From a bacterium UBP3_UBA3054 (GTDB lineage: Bacteria > Auribacterota > UBA3054), in contig DFCM01000090.1 of NCBI GenBank assembly GCA_002366995.1, positions 1-20,762 on the forward strand: 20,762 nucleotides of DNA. Reading direction: 5' to 3'. Numbering within the stretch: the first letter of the stretch is position 1; every line of letters begins with the position of its first letter. A model generated the notes under the pieces. It did not search any database. It was not told the DNA's origin and saw nothing but the letters and a program-made list of their open reading frames with translations. Position numbers and translations under genes: made by a program. Shown piece by piece: positions 1 through 7,611 of this stretch.

Positions 1-3000
1 GGCAGGCTGATCATCTCGCCGCCTATCTTCACGAAGCGTTTCAGTCTTCCCGTAATTATCAATTGTCCTTCCGGCGTGAGGTAGCCGAGGTCGCCGGTGT
101 TGTACCACTTGTCGCCGTCGTCCAGGATAAGGAAGGGATCGGGCGAGCCGCCCAGGTATCCGCTGAAGACGCTGACGCCTTTGGTGACGATCAGGCCCTG
201 CTCGTTGGCAGGAAGCTCTTTGTGCTCGTCGATGGAGACGATCATGACGGTCATGCCGGGAATGGCTTTGCCCACGCCCACCACCTTTTCGCCGGCGCGC
301 GTCAAACTGACCAGCGGCGAGCATTCGGTGATGCCGTAGCCCTCGATAACGCAGGTGTGCGGAGAGCGGACCGCGAAGAGGTCGAAGAGCTCCTTGGGCG
401 CTTTCTCGCCGCCCACGCCCACCAATCTCACGGTCTTGAACATCTCGGATTTTCCCGCCCTCAGGATGCCTTTCATGAAGGTGGCGGTGCCGCCCATGAC
501 GGTGGCGCCCCACTTGACCGTGCCGTAAGCCAGCTTGCGGTAGGCCGTGGGATCGGGATAGTGCGCTATCCTGATGCCGCAGATGGTGGGCATCAAGGTG
601 GTCATGGTAAGACCGAAGGAGTGGAAGGGCGGCAGGAAGGAATACAAAACGTCGTCTGCCGCGATCTTGGCGCAGACGAACACGCCGTTGATATTGTTCA
701 GAAGGTTTCTGTTGCTCAAGGGCACGCCCTTGGGCACGTTCTCGGAACCGCTGGTGAAGAGGATGACCGCCACGTCGTCCTCTTTCCTATCATCGATGCC
801 GAAGCATCTCAGAAGTTTTTCCGCCTTGCAATTCTTATAGCGCAGCGCCTTCAGTTTCAGGCCCAAGCCTATGCGCTTCTTCAAGTCTTCCACGCACAGA
901 AGCATGTCGTCGAAAAGATCCATGGGAAGCTCGTCGACCTTGTCGATGAAAGCTTCCGCGGAGAGCACGGTCTCGATCTCGGAAGCCGCGATGACGTGCT
1001 TCAGGTTCGCCTCGCCCAGCGTCCAGTTCAGCATCACGGGCACTTTCCCCGCCAGCATGGAGGCGTACATCAGAATGTCGCAGAGCGTGGTGGAGGGCAG
1101 CATGACGCCGATCCGTTCGCCAGGAAGTTCCTTGATGAGGGAGGCGAAAATTATGAGCGCCATCTTGAATTTTTCGTAAGTGAGGATGCCGAAGGTCTCG
1201 TCCGCCACCATGGGCAGTTTGCCGCCGCGGTCAAGAGACTTCAAAAGCGCCTCAATGACCGTCTTGGCTTCCGGCAGGCCTATCTCGCGCTTAGCTTCTT
1301 TGCGCCATTCCTCGGGCGCCAGCTGGACTTGCTCGGGCGCGATCTGCTGCTTGGCGGCCGCCGCAAAATGCGCCACCGCCGCCACGTTCACCAGCTCGTT
1401 GGGCGCCACGTCGGTCACGCCGTAGTTGTCCTGCAGCCAGCTCAATACTTCCGCGGCCTCCAGGGAGTCCATGCCCAGATCGTCGGTCAGACGGTCGTTG
1501 GCGTGCACGGCGGAGGGATCCAGCTTCTTCAGCCTGGCAATCTCGCCGATCACATCCGCCAAGATCTTTTCGTTTATTGCCTTTTCGTCGATCTCAGGCT
1601 TGGCGTCCGCCTTGGCGATCTCCGGCAGCCTGGAGCTCCAGAAATAATAGGGATAAAGCTTCAGTTCTTCCCTGCCGAAGCGGTTGTGCCAGTTCTGCAG
1701 CCAGGCGTTCAGTTCCATCTTGTCCTGGCATTTTCTGGGCAGCGTGATATCCGCCATCTCGATCTTGATGTCAACAGGCCTTCTCGGTGTGAAGAAAACG
1801 CCGTTCAGCAGAACCGTCTTGAAGCCGTGCCACAATTGAGCGAAAAGCCTGGGCCTGCGATGCTCGAAGACATACGAGAACGAACTGCCCCAAAGACCGG
1901 AGGCGTGCGCCAAAGCGACCGGCGCGTCGGGAACTTTGGAAAGAATATAATGCACGCCGGACTTGGCGCCGATGACTTCGTGATCCTGGCGCCAGAGGGC
2001 GCCGCCGGGATAGATGATGACGTTGTCGCCGTTCCGCAGGGCTTCCACGACCTTGTCCAGGGCTCTCTCAACTCTCCTGCGCTTGTAGGCTGAGACAGTC
2101 CCCTCGATGTCCGGCATGGGAATGGCGTCCAGTCTCTTGAAGATCCACTGGATGCCGGTCATGTTGTAGAAATCCTCGATGACCACAACTCTGGGGTGCG
2201 CCGCATTCCAGAAAGTCAGAACTTCCATCACGGGATCCATCTCCGCGGGATGGTTCGGCAGGATGAGCATGCCCTTCTTGCTCTTGATATTTTCCAATCC
2301 TTCCACCTTCACGCGGTAGCGCAGCTTTATTAGAAGCTTCGCCGTAAAGATCATCAAGGCCACGGAGGGATTGAGTTCCCTGCCGCCGTAGCGGAATCCC
2401 ACGTACAGGCTCAACAAAACCACCAGGGCGCAGCAGATGCCGAAGACCGCGAAAGACTGGTCCGGCGTTATAACCTTGAAGACCTGAAGCAGGAAGAAAA
2501 CAAGAGTCGAGATCAAAGCTGACAATAAAGCCAAAAGCGCGCTCTGCAAGGAGGCGCCGACGCCCACGAAATTGCCCTTCTGGCTGATCTCTAAAAACGT
2601 CGAGTCGTTAAGATTGACCGCGGCTCCGAAGAAAATTCCCATCACCACGGTAAGGCTCATGACCTGGACGGTGGAGTGGCAGATGAAGGGCACCAGGGCT
2701 ACCGTCAGCCCCATGAGCGTCGTGAAGAGCGTGATGAAGATGAAGCGCGCGCGGTTCATCACAGGCGAGATCAAAGTGCCGACCACAGCGCCCATAGCCG
2801 CCGCCACAGGCAGCGTGGCGGCCTGCTGGATGGTGGCGTAGCCGTGCATGGTCAAAAAGGCGTTCAGGGCCATCTGCACGGCGTTGGCGCAGCCCCACAA
2901 AGAGGCACCGCAGATAAGCAAAGTCCAGTGCTTGGCGAAAACGTCCTTCGTTCCGGACAGAATGGAGCGCTGCGTTTCGCCGTAGGGCTTGAGATCCTCG

Positions 3001-3560
3001 CCCTTGGGCAGGCACAGCAAAGAAATGATCACCGTGACGATAGAGACGCCGCCCAAAATAAAATGCCAGCTGTTGGGACACTTCGAATACATCAGGGTGC
3101 CGCAGTACGCGCCCGGCATCAAACCGAAGATGAAGACCATGGACATCAGCCCGTTGACGGCCGCCATGGACATTTTCAGGCCCTTTTGCACGAAAGGTAT
3201 GGCGGACATCTTGCCGGCGCTGTACAGGCCGAAAATAATGCCTATGATCGTCAGGCTGACCCAGAGCGCGGGAATTATCCCGAACTTCAGGCTCAAAAAT
3301 ATCCCGCCCAGCAGCAGCAAAACTCCCAGCATGGAAAGCGCCATCACGTAAGCCTTCTTCATAGCGGAAACGAGCGCTCCCGAGAAGAAGTAGATAACGG
3401 CCGGGCCGACGGTCACGGTAGCCGCCACGGCCTGGGTGATCCAGGCGCGCTCGGACATGCCGTAGATGCTCGTCAGCTGTTCCATGACGAAATACTGCAT
3501 CGCCCCCAGAACGAAGGAGGAGAGCAGCGTGGAAGTTAGCAGCGCCAGCAGGGAGACCAT
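1..3560 (-). CDS. MFS transporter / PlsC acyltransferase / ACP / acyl-ACP(CoA) ligase fusion (Aas-LplT-like), 3' end outside window
   Basis: This is an open reading frame of at least 1186 residues that leaves the left edge without a stop. In order: residues 1-400 are strongly hydrophobic and look like an MFS permease of LplT type. Residues 408-620 are a PlsC acyltransferase with NHPAEMD (the H-x4-D motif, His437). Residues 655-735 are an acyl carrier protein with DDLGMDSLEA, whose Ser699 is the phosphopantetheine site. From about 760 there is an AMP-forming ligase with FTSGSENVPKGV (936), GYGITECSP, YNTGDLG and TGRLKRFVKIGGE. In known Aas/LplT systems lysophospholipids are flipped inward by LplT and re-acylated by Aas using acyl-ACP; here all parts plus a carrier lie in one chain (inference). 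PlsC motif III reads YPGGALW, not PEG(T/R). The ATG overlaps the preceding aminotransferase stop (TAATG) behind a GGAAGG ribosome site. About 100-150 C-terminal residues are probably missing. Confidence 0.9.
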   Translation of the reverse strand, partial: MVSLLALLTSTLLSSFVLGAMQYFVMEQLTSIYGMSERAWITQAVAATVTVGPAVIYFFSGALVSAMKKAYVMALSMLGVLLLLGGIFLSLKFGIIPALWVSLTIIGIIFGLYSAGKMSAIPFVQKGLKMSMAAVNGLMSMVFIFGLMPGAYCGTLMYSKCPNSWHFILGGVSIVTVIISLLCLPKGEDLKPYGETQRSILSGTKDVFAKHWTLLICGASLWGCANAVQMALNAFLTMHGYATIQQAATLPVAAAMGAVVGTLISPVMNRARFIFITLFTTLMGLTVALVPFICHSTVQVMSLTVVMGIFFGAAVNLNDSTFLEISQKGNFVGVGASLQSALLALLSALISTLVFFLLQVFKVITPDQSFAVFGICCALVVLLSLYVGFRYGGRELNPSVALMIFTAKLLIKLRYRVKVEGLENIKSKKGMLILPNHPAEMDPVMEVLTFWNAAHPRVVVIEDFYNMTGIQWIFKRLDAIPMPDIEGTVSAYKRRRVERALDKVVEALRNGDNVIIYPGGALWRQDHEVIGAKSGVHYILSKVPDAPVALAHASGLWGSSFSYVFEHRRPRLFAQLWHGFKTVLLNGVFFTPRRPVDIKIEMADITLPRKCQDKMELNAWLQNWHNRFGREELKLYPYYFWSSRLPEIAKADAKPEIDEKAINEKILADVIGEIARLKKLDPSAVHANDRLTDDLGMDSLEAAEVLSWLQDNYGVTDVAPNELVNVAAVAHFAAAAKQQIAPEQVQLAPEEWRKEAKREIGLPEAKTVIEALLKSLDRGGKLPMVADETFGILTYEKFKMALIIFASLIKELPGERIGVMLPSTTLCDILMYASMLAGKVPVMLNWTLGEANLKHVIAASEIETVLSAEAFIDKVDELPMDLFDDMLLCVEDLKKRIGLGLKLKALRYKNCKAEKLLRCFGIDDRKEDDVAVILFTSGSENVPKGVPLSNRNLLNNINGVFVCAKIAADDVLYSFLPPFHSFGLTMTTLMPTICGIRIAHYPDPTAYRKLAYGTVKWGATVMGGTATFMKGILRAGKSEMFKTVRLVGVGGEKAPKELFDLFAVRSPHTCVIEGYGITECSPLVSLTRAGEKVVGVGKAIPGMTVMIVSIDEHKELPANEQGLIVTKGVSVFSGYLGGSPDPFLILDDGDKWYNTGDLGYLTPEGQLIITGRLKRFVKIGGEMISL

Positions 3561-4666
3561 TATCCTTCCACCAGCTTGATGAGGGTGTCAGCCACGTACT
3601 GTTTCTGCTCGTCCGTCAGTTCGGCGTAGATGGGCAGAGCCAGCGTTTCGGAAGCGGCTTTCTCGGATTCCGGGAAGGCGCCTTTCTTATAGCCAAGATA
3701 AGCGAAGCATTCCTGCATGTGCAATGAGACCGGATAATAGATGTCGCAGCCGATGCCGGCTTCCTTCAAGCCCGCGAAGACCTTGTCTCTGTTGGGGACT
3801 CTCACGATGTACTGGTTGAAGATCATGTAGTTGCCGGCCATTTCTTTGGGCGTGATGATGTTCTTGCAGTTCTCGAAGGCCTTGCTGTAGAAGGCAGCGT
3901 TTTTGCGGCGTCCTTCGTGCCAGTCGTTCAGGTGCGGCAGTTTCACGCTCAAGACAACAGCCTGCAGAGCGTCCAAGCGGAAGTTGCCGCCTATATACTT
4001 GTGGTAGTACTTGGGGTGCATGCCGTGCACTCTCATCTTCTCCAGCTTTTCGAAGACTTCGTCGTCGTTGGTGGTCACCAGACCGCCGTCGCCCGCGCCG
4101 CCCAGATTCTTGGAGGGGAAGAAGGAGAAGCAGCCCACGGTTCCCATGGTGCCGGCCTGCTCGCCTTTGTATTTCGCTCCGATGGCCTGGGCGCCGTCCT
4201 CCACTATGAAAAGCCCGTGCTTTTTCGCCACGGCTCTTATGACGTCCATGTCCGCGCACTGTCCGTAGAGGTGCACCGGCAGGATGGCCTTGGTCTTCTC
4301 GGTCACCTTGGCTTCTATCTGATTGGCGTTGATGTTGAAGGTCACGGGATCGATGTCGACGAAGACCGGCGTGGCGCCCGTCCTGGCGATGCTGCCCGCG
4401 GTCGCGAAGAAGGTGTACGGCGTGGTGATGACTTCATCCCCCGCTCCGATGCCCAGCGCCATCAGCGCGAGCAGAAGAGCGTCTGTGCCGGAGGAAACGC
4501 CCAGGGCGTGCTTCGCGCCGGTGTATTTTTCCATGGCTTCCTCGAATTCTTTGACCTTGGGACCCATGATGAAATACTGGGAATCGAAAACTTCCGAGAC
4601 CGCTTTCATGGTCTCTTCCTTAAGAGGAGCGTACTGCGCTTTCAGATCGAGAAGAGGGACTTGCAT
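3560..4666 (-). CDS. DegT/DnrJ/EryC1/StrS-family PLP-dependent sugar aminotransferase
   Basis: A 368-residue fold-type I aminotransferase of the DegT family, which normally transfers an amino group from glutamate to a nucleotide-linked keto-sugar for cell-surface glycans. Visible features are SSGTDALLLAL (58-68, phosphate binding), EDGAQAIGA (156-164, Asp157 for the pyridine nitrogen), CFSFFPSKNLG with the probable PLP lysine Lys186, and GGNFRLDALQA (226-236). Length is normal for the family. The ATG has a TAAGGAAA ribosome site 5-6 nt upstream and sits 25 bp after alaS. Its stop overlaps the start of the lipid-recycling fusion, so the two are probably translationally coupled. No other sugar-nucleotide genes are in the window, so the exact substrate cannot be read from context; a 3-keto or 4-keto UDP- or dTDP-sugar is possible. 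Confidence 0.92.
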   Translation of the reverse strand: MQVPLLDLKAQYAPLKEETMKAVSEVFDSQYFIMGPKVKEFEEAMEKYTGAKHALGVSSGTDALLLALMALGIGAGDEVITTPYTFFATAGSIARTGATPVFVDIDPVTFNINANQIEAKVTEKTKAILPVHLYGQCADMDVIRAVAKKHGLFIVEDGAQAIGAKYKGEQAGTMGTVGCFSFFPSKNLGGAGDGGLVTTNDDEVFEKLEKMRVHGMHPKYYHKYIGGNFRLDALQAVVLSVKLPHLNDWHEGRRKNAAFYSKAFENCKNIITPKEMAGNYMIFNQYIVRVPNRDKVFAGLKEAGIGCDIYYPVSLHMQECFAYLGYKKGAFPESEKAASETLALPIYAELTDEQKQYVADTLIKLVEG

Positions 4667-4691
4667 ATTTTTTCCTTAAAGTTTATGGCTT

Positions 4692-7355
4692 TTATTTGTT
4701 TTCGAACATTTCTTTCGCTTTCAAAAGAGCTTCCGGAATTTTGGAGGCGTCCTTGCCGCCGGCCTGGGCCTGGTTCGGCTTTCCGCCGCCTCCGCCGCCC
4801 GTGATGGCCGCCATGGCTTTCACAATGTTCCCGGCGTGCAGCCCGGATTTCACGCCTTCCTCGGAAACTAAAACCGTGAAGGCGCAGCGCTCCGCGTTCC
4901 TGACGGCGATGGCCACGGCGTACGAGGAGACAAGCTTCGCTTTCAGCTCGTCGCACAAAGTCTTCTGTCCTTCTCCGTCCAGTTCGCCGCAGTCGGCCAC
5001 GACCACTTTCAGGCAGCCTATCGTTTCAGCCTTCGCGCTCAATTCCTTCGCCAGTTCCTTGACCTGGCCGCCCTGGATAGCTTTCAGTTTCTTCTGGAGC
5101 TCCTTCGTGTCCTCGGATTGTTTCTCGAGCCTCTCCATAACTTCGTCCGGGCGGGCGTGGAGATAGTTGGCCGTCTCTTTCATCAAAGAGCGCCACTTAA
5201 TGGCATATTCATACCCCACGGCGCCGCAGTAGGCTTCCACACGCCTGATGCCGGCCGCCAGCGCGCTCTCTTCCGCGATGAAGAAGCAGCCCAGTTTTCC
5301 GGTAGAGGTTGCGTGCGTTCCGCCGCACAGTTCGCAGGAGAAATCGCCCATCCTGAGCATCCTGACTTCGGAACCGTATTTTTCCGAAAAGAGCATGGTG
5401 GCGCCCATTTTCTTGGCCTCGTCCACGTTGGTGACGATGGTCTCCACCGGTATGTCTTCCCTGATCTTCTCATTGACTCGCGCTTCGATAGCGGCCAATT
5501 CCTCAACTGTCAGCGCCCTGGGACTGTGGAAGTCGAAGCGCATCCTCTCAGGGGAAACATAGCTTCCCGCCTGGGTGGCGTGGCTTCCCACAACTTCCCT
5601 TAAAGCCGCGTGGAACAGGTGCGCCGCGCTATGATGTCTTCTGGTGGCCTCGCGTTTCTCCACGTCGATAGCCAGCGTAACCGTATCTCCCACCTTCACC
5701 GTGCCGCTCTTCACGACCACGTTATGGGCGGTCATTTTGCGGGCGGGATTGATGGTGTTCGTCACTTCGCAAGCGAAGCCATCGGCGCTGATCGCGCCAA
5801 CGTCGCCCACCTGGCCGCCGCTCTCGGCGTAGAAGGGCGTTTCCTTAACGAAGATCTGCCCGACATCGCCGGCGGAAAGGCTCTCGACCTTTCCGGATCC
5901 TTTCTTCATCAGAGCCGTCACGACGCTCTCGCAGGAATTCTCGGTGTATCCCAAAAACTTCGTGTCGCCCAAGGCGGCGTAGAGTTCCTCATAATCGGTG
6001 GTCAGAACTTTCCCCGCCACGTTCCTGGCAGCCTTGGCGCGCTCGCGCTGTTTCTTCAGTTCAGATTCGAAACCTTCCTGGTCCACGGTCAGGCCTTTTT
6101 CCGCCGCCATGTCCAAAGTAATATCAAGCGGGAAACCGTAGGTGTCATAGAGCCTGAAGGCGTCGGCGCCGGCGATCTTTCCGTCCTTAGAAGCCGCGGC
6201 GATCTCATAGAAGAGTTCCTCGCCCTTCGACAGGGTCTCGCAGAAGCGCACTTCCTCGCCGTTGATGACTTCCATGATGAACTTTTCCCTTTCCTTGATC
6301 AGCGGATAGACCTTGCCCATGGTCTCGACCACCACCGGAACGAGCGAAGCCAGGAACGGCTTCATGATGCCGATGGCCCTGCCGTAGCGGGCCGCCCTGC
6401 GCAATATCCTTCTCAGCACATATCCTCTTCCCTCGTTGGAAGGCATGGCGCCGTCCGCGATGGAAAAAGTCAGGGCCCTGATATGGTCCGCCACCACGCG
6501 GTGGGCCATGGAACCGTCGAAGGCCGCCTTCTCGGCCTCCGTAAGCGTCTTGCCTGGCGCCGGGAAGGGCACGTAAGGCTTGCCGCTAAGCTTCGCGATA
6601 GCGTCAAGCAAGGGCATGAAGACGTCAGTCTCGTAATTGCTGTATTTCTTCTGCACAACGGAGGTCAAACGCTCCAAGCCCGCGCCGGTATCCACGCAGG
6701 GCCTCGGCAGTTTTTCCAGACTTCCATCCGGCTGGCGGTTGAACTGCGTGAAGACCAGATTCCAGAGCTCCATGCAGCGCTTGTCGTCGAAGGGCGCCGG
6801 TTCCGCCAATCCGAAATAAGCCGGCAGGTCGATATGGATCTCGCTGCACGGTCCGCAGGGGCCCGTGTCCCCCATTTCCCAGAAGTTGTCCTTCTTGCCC
6901 AAACGGACGATCTTTTCCGCGGGCACATGTTCCTTCCAGATCTCGAAGGACTCGTCGTCGTCCAAATAGATGGTCACCCAGAGATATTCCTTGGGCAGCC
7001 CCATCTCCTTGGTCAAAAATTCCCAGGCATAAGCGATGGCTTCTTTCTTAAAATACGCCCCGAAAGAAAAATTCCCCAGCATCTCGAAGAAGGTGTGGTG
7101 CCTGGGGGTCTTGCCCACGTTGTCCAGATCGTTGTGCTTGCCGCCCGCCCTTATGCATTTCTGGCAGGAAGTGGCGCAAGGCGCCGGGGGATCCTGGATC
7201 CCGATGAAAACGTTCTTAAACTGGTTCATGCCGGCGTTTGTGAACAAAAGCGTCGGGTCGTCCTGGGGGATGACCGGGGAACTTTCCGCGGGCATATGCC
7301 CCCGGTCCACGAAGTATTTCCGGAAGCGCTCGCGTATCTCTAAGGAAGTAAGCAT
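4692..7355 (-). CDS. alaS: Alanyl-tRNA synthetase
   Basis: Charges tRNA-Ala in the cytoplasm and edits mischarged Ser/Gly. The 887 residues are close to the usual length and all domains are present. The class II catalytic core is at the N terminus (ERFRKYFVDRGH, SSPVIPQDDPTLLFTNAGM, then GDTGPCGPCSEIH at 162-174). The editing domain has zinc ligands HSAAH (His575, His579) and CGGTH (Cys677, His681). The C-terminal DHHA1/C-Ala part contains a glycine-rich stretch near residue 855. The start (MLTSLEIRERF) matches the family N terminus. An extended -10 element lies 34-46 bp upstream. The ribosome site is weak (TTAGAGAAC). It is first in a likely operon with the aminotransferase and the lipid-recycling fusion. 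Confidence 0.97.
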   Translation of the reverse strand: MLTSLEIRERFRKYFVDRGHMPAESSPVIPQDDPTLLFTNAGMNQFKNVFIGIQDPPAPCATSCQKCIRAGGKHNDLDNVGKTPRHHTFFEMLGNFSFGAYFKKEAIAYAWEFLTKEMGLPKEYLWVTIYLDDDESFEIWKEHVPAEKIVRLGKKDNFWEMGDTGPCGPCSEIHIDLPAYFGLAEPAPFDDKRCMELWNLVFTQFNRQPDGSLEKLPRPCVDTGAGLERLTSVVQKKYSNYETDVFMPLLDAIAKLSGKPYVPFPAPGKTLTEAEKAAFDGSMAHRVVADHIRALTFSIADGAMPSNEGRGYVLRRILRRAARYGRAIGIMKPFLASLVPVVVETMGKVYPLIKEREKFIMEVINGEEVRFCETLSKGEELFYEIAAASKDGKIAGADAFRLYDTYGFPLDITLDMAAEKGLTVDQEGFESELKKQRERAKAARNVAGKVLTTDYEELYAALGDTKFLGYTENSCESVVTALMKKGSGKVESLSAGDVGQIFVKETPFYAESGGQVGDVGAISADGFACEVTNTINPARKMTAHNVVVKSGTVKVGDTVTLAIDVEKREATRRHHSAAHLFHAALREVVGSHATQAGSYVSPERMRFDFHSPRALTVEELAAIEARVNEKIREDIPVETIVTNVDEAKKMGATMLFSEKYGSEVRMLRMGDFSCELCGGTHATSTGKLGCFFIAEESALAAGIRRVEAYCGAVGYEYAIKWRSLMKETANYLHARPDEVMERLEKQSEDTKELQKKLKAIQGGQVKELAKELSAKAETIGCLKVVVADCGELDGEGQKTLCDELKAKLVSSYAVAIAVRNAERCAFTVLVSEEGVKSGLHAGNIVKAMAAITGGGGGGKPNQAQAGGKDASKIPEALLKAKEMFENK

Positions 7356-7388
7356 AGTTCTCTAATAAAATAGTTAAATTATTTGTTT

Positions 7389-7401
7389 ATTATAGCAAAA
7401 A
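7389..7401 (-). promoter_or_regulatory. alaS promoter, extended -10
   Basis: On the minus strand the sequence reads TTTTTGCTATAAT, a perfect TATAAT at 7389-7394 preceded by TGn and a T run, with GGAGGGGCG just upstream. No convincing -35 is seen, as expected for an extended -10 promoter. The predicted start near 7382 gives a leader of about 27 nt before the alaS ATG. Confidence 0.65.
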
Positions 7402-7438
7402 CGCCCCTCCAAAGGAATACTGCGACCGTCCCCCTTTC

Positions 7439-7467
7439 TTGCTTTTAAAACCGCCTTTTAGTAGAAT
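7439..7467 (+). promoter_or_regulatory. tRNA-Leu promoter (-35 TTGCTT, 17 bp, -10 TAGAAT)
   Basis: TTGCTT at 7439-7444 and TAGAAT at 7462-7467 are separated by 17 bp. The -10 sits in CCTTTTAGTAGAATT, almost identical to the sequence in front of tRNA-Val. The predicted start near 7474 is only a few bases before the mature tRNA 5' end at 7478. Confidence 0.6.
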
Positions 7468-7477
7468 TCAAAAGGTT

Positions 7478-7564
7478 GCCGAAGTGATGGAATTGGTAGA
7501 CGTAGCGGATTCAAAATCCGCCGGGAGTGATCCCGTGGGAGTTCGATTCTCCCCTTCGGCACCA
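7478..7564 (+). tRNA. tRNA-Leu (anticodon CAA)
   Basis: An 87-nt class II tRNA with encoded CCA. The acceptor stem is GCCGAAG (7478-7484) with CTTCGGC (7554-7560), then discriminator A and CCA. The D arm contains AATTGGTAGA. The anticodon stem GCGGA/TCCGC closes loop TTCAAAA, giving anticodon CAA, which reads TTG. A long variable arm (GGGAGTGATCCC) and GTTCGATTC T-loop follow. It is convergent with pheT and shares a terminator with it. Confidence 0.96.
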
Positions 7565-7576
7565 CCCTTTTAAAAC

Positions 7577-7611
7577 AAAAACAGCGCCGCTCACGCGGCG
7601 CTGTTTTTTTT
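7577..7611. terminator. Bidirectional intrinsic terminator between tRNA-Leu and pheT
   Basis: CAGCGCCGC (7582-7590), loop TCAC, GCGGCGCTG (7595-7603) form a perfect 9-bp GC-rich stem. It is followed by T8 on the plus strand and by T5GT4 on the minus strand, so it can stop tRNA-Leu transcripts and rnfC-pheT transcripts alike. The pheT stop codon (7610-7612) lies inside the plus-strand T run. Confidence 0.9.

Noticed and set aside
63..2093. A 676-codon open frame on the plus strand, and similar long frames at 5610-7343, 2676-3539, 9215-10126 and 16478-17863
   Set aside because: They lie opposite alaS, pheT, pepC and the lipid-recycling fusion, whose motifs are clear. The open antisense frames follow from GC-biased codon use; their translations are rich in His, Gly, Arg and Val and match no family.
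4642..4956. Minus-strand 104-codon frame overlapping the alaS 3' end
   Set aside because: It is a shifted frame of the alaS C-terminal region with Arg-rich shadow sequence; alaS has its full C-Ala domain and a proper stop at 4692.
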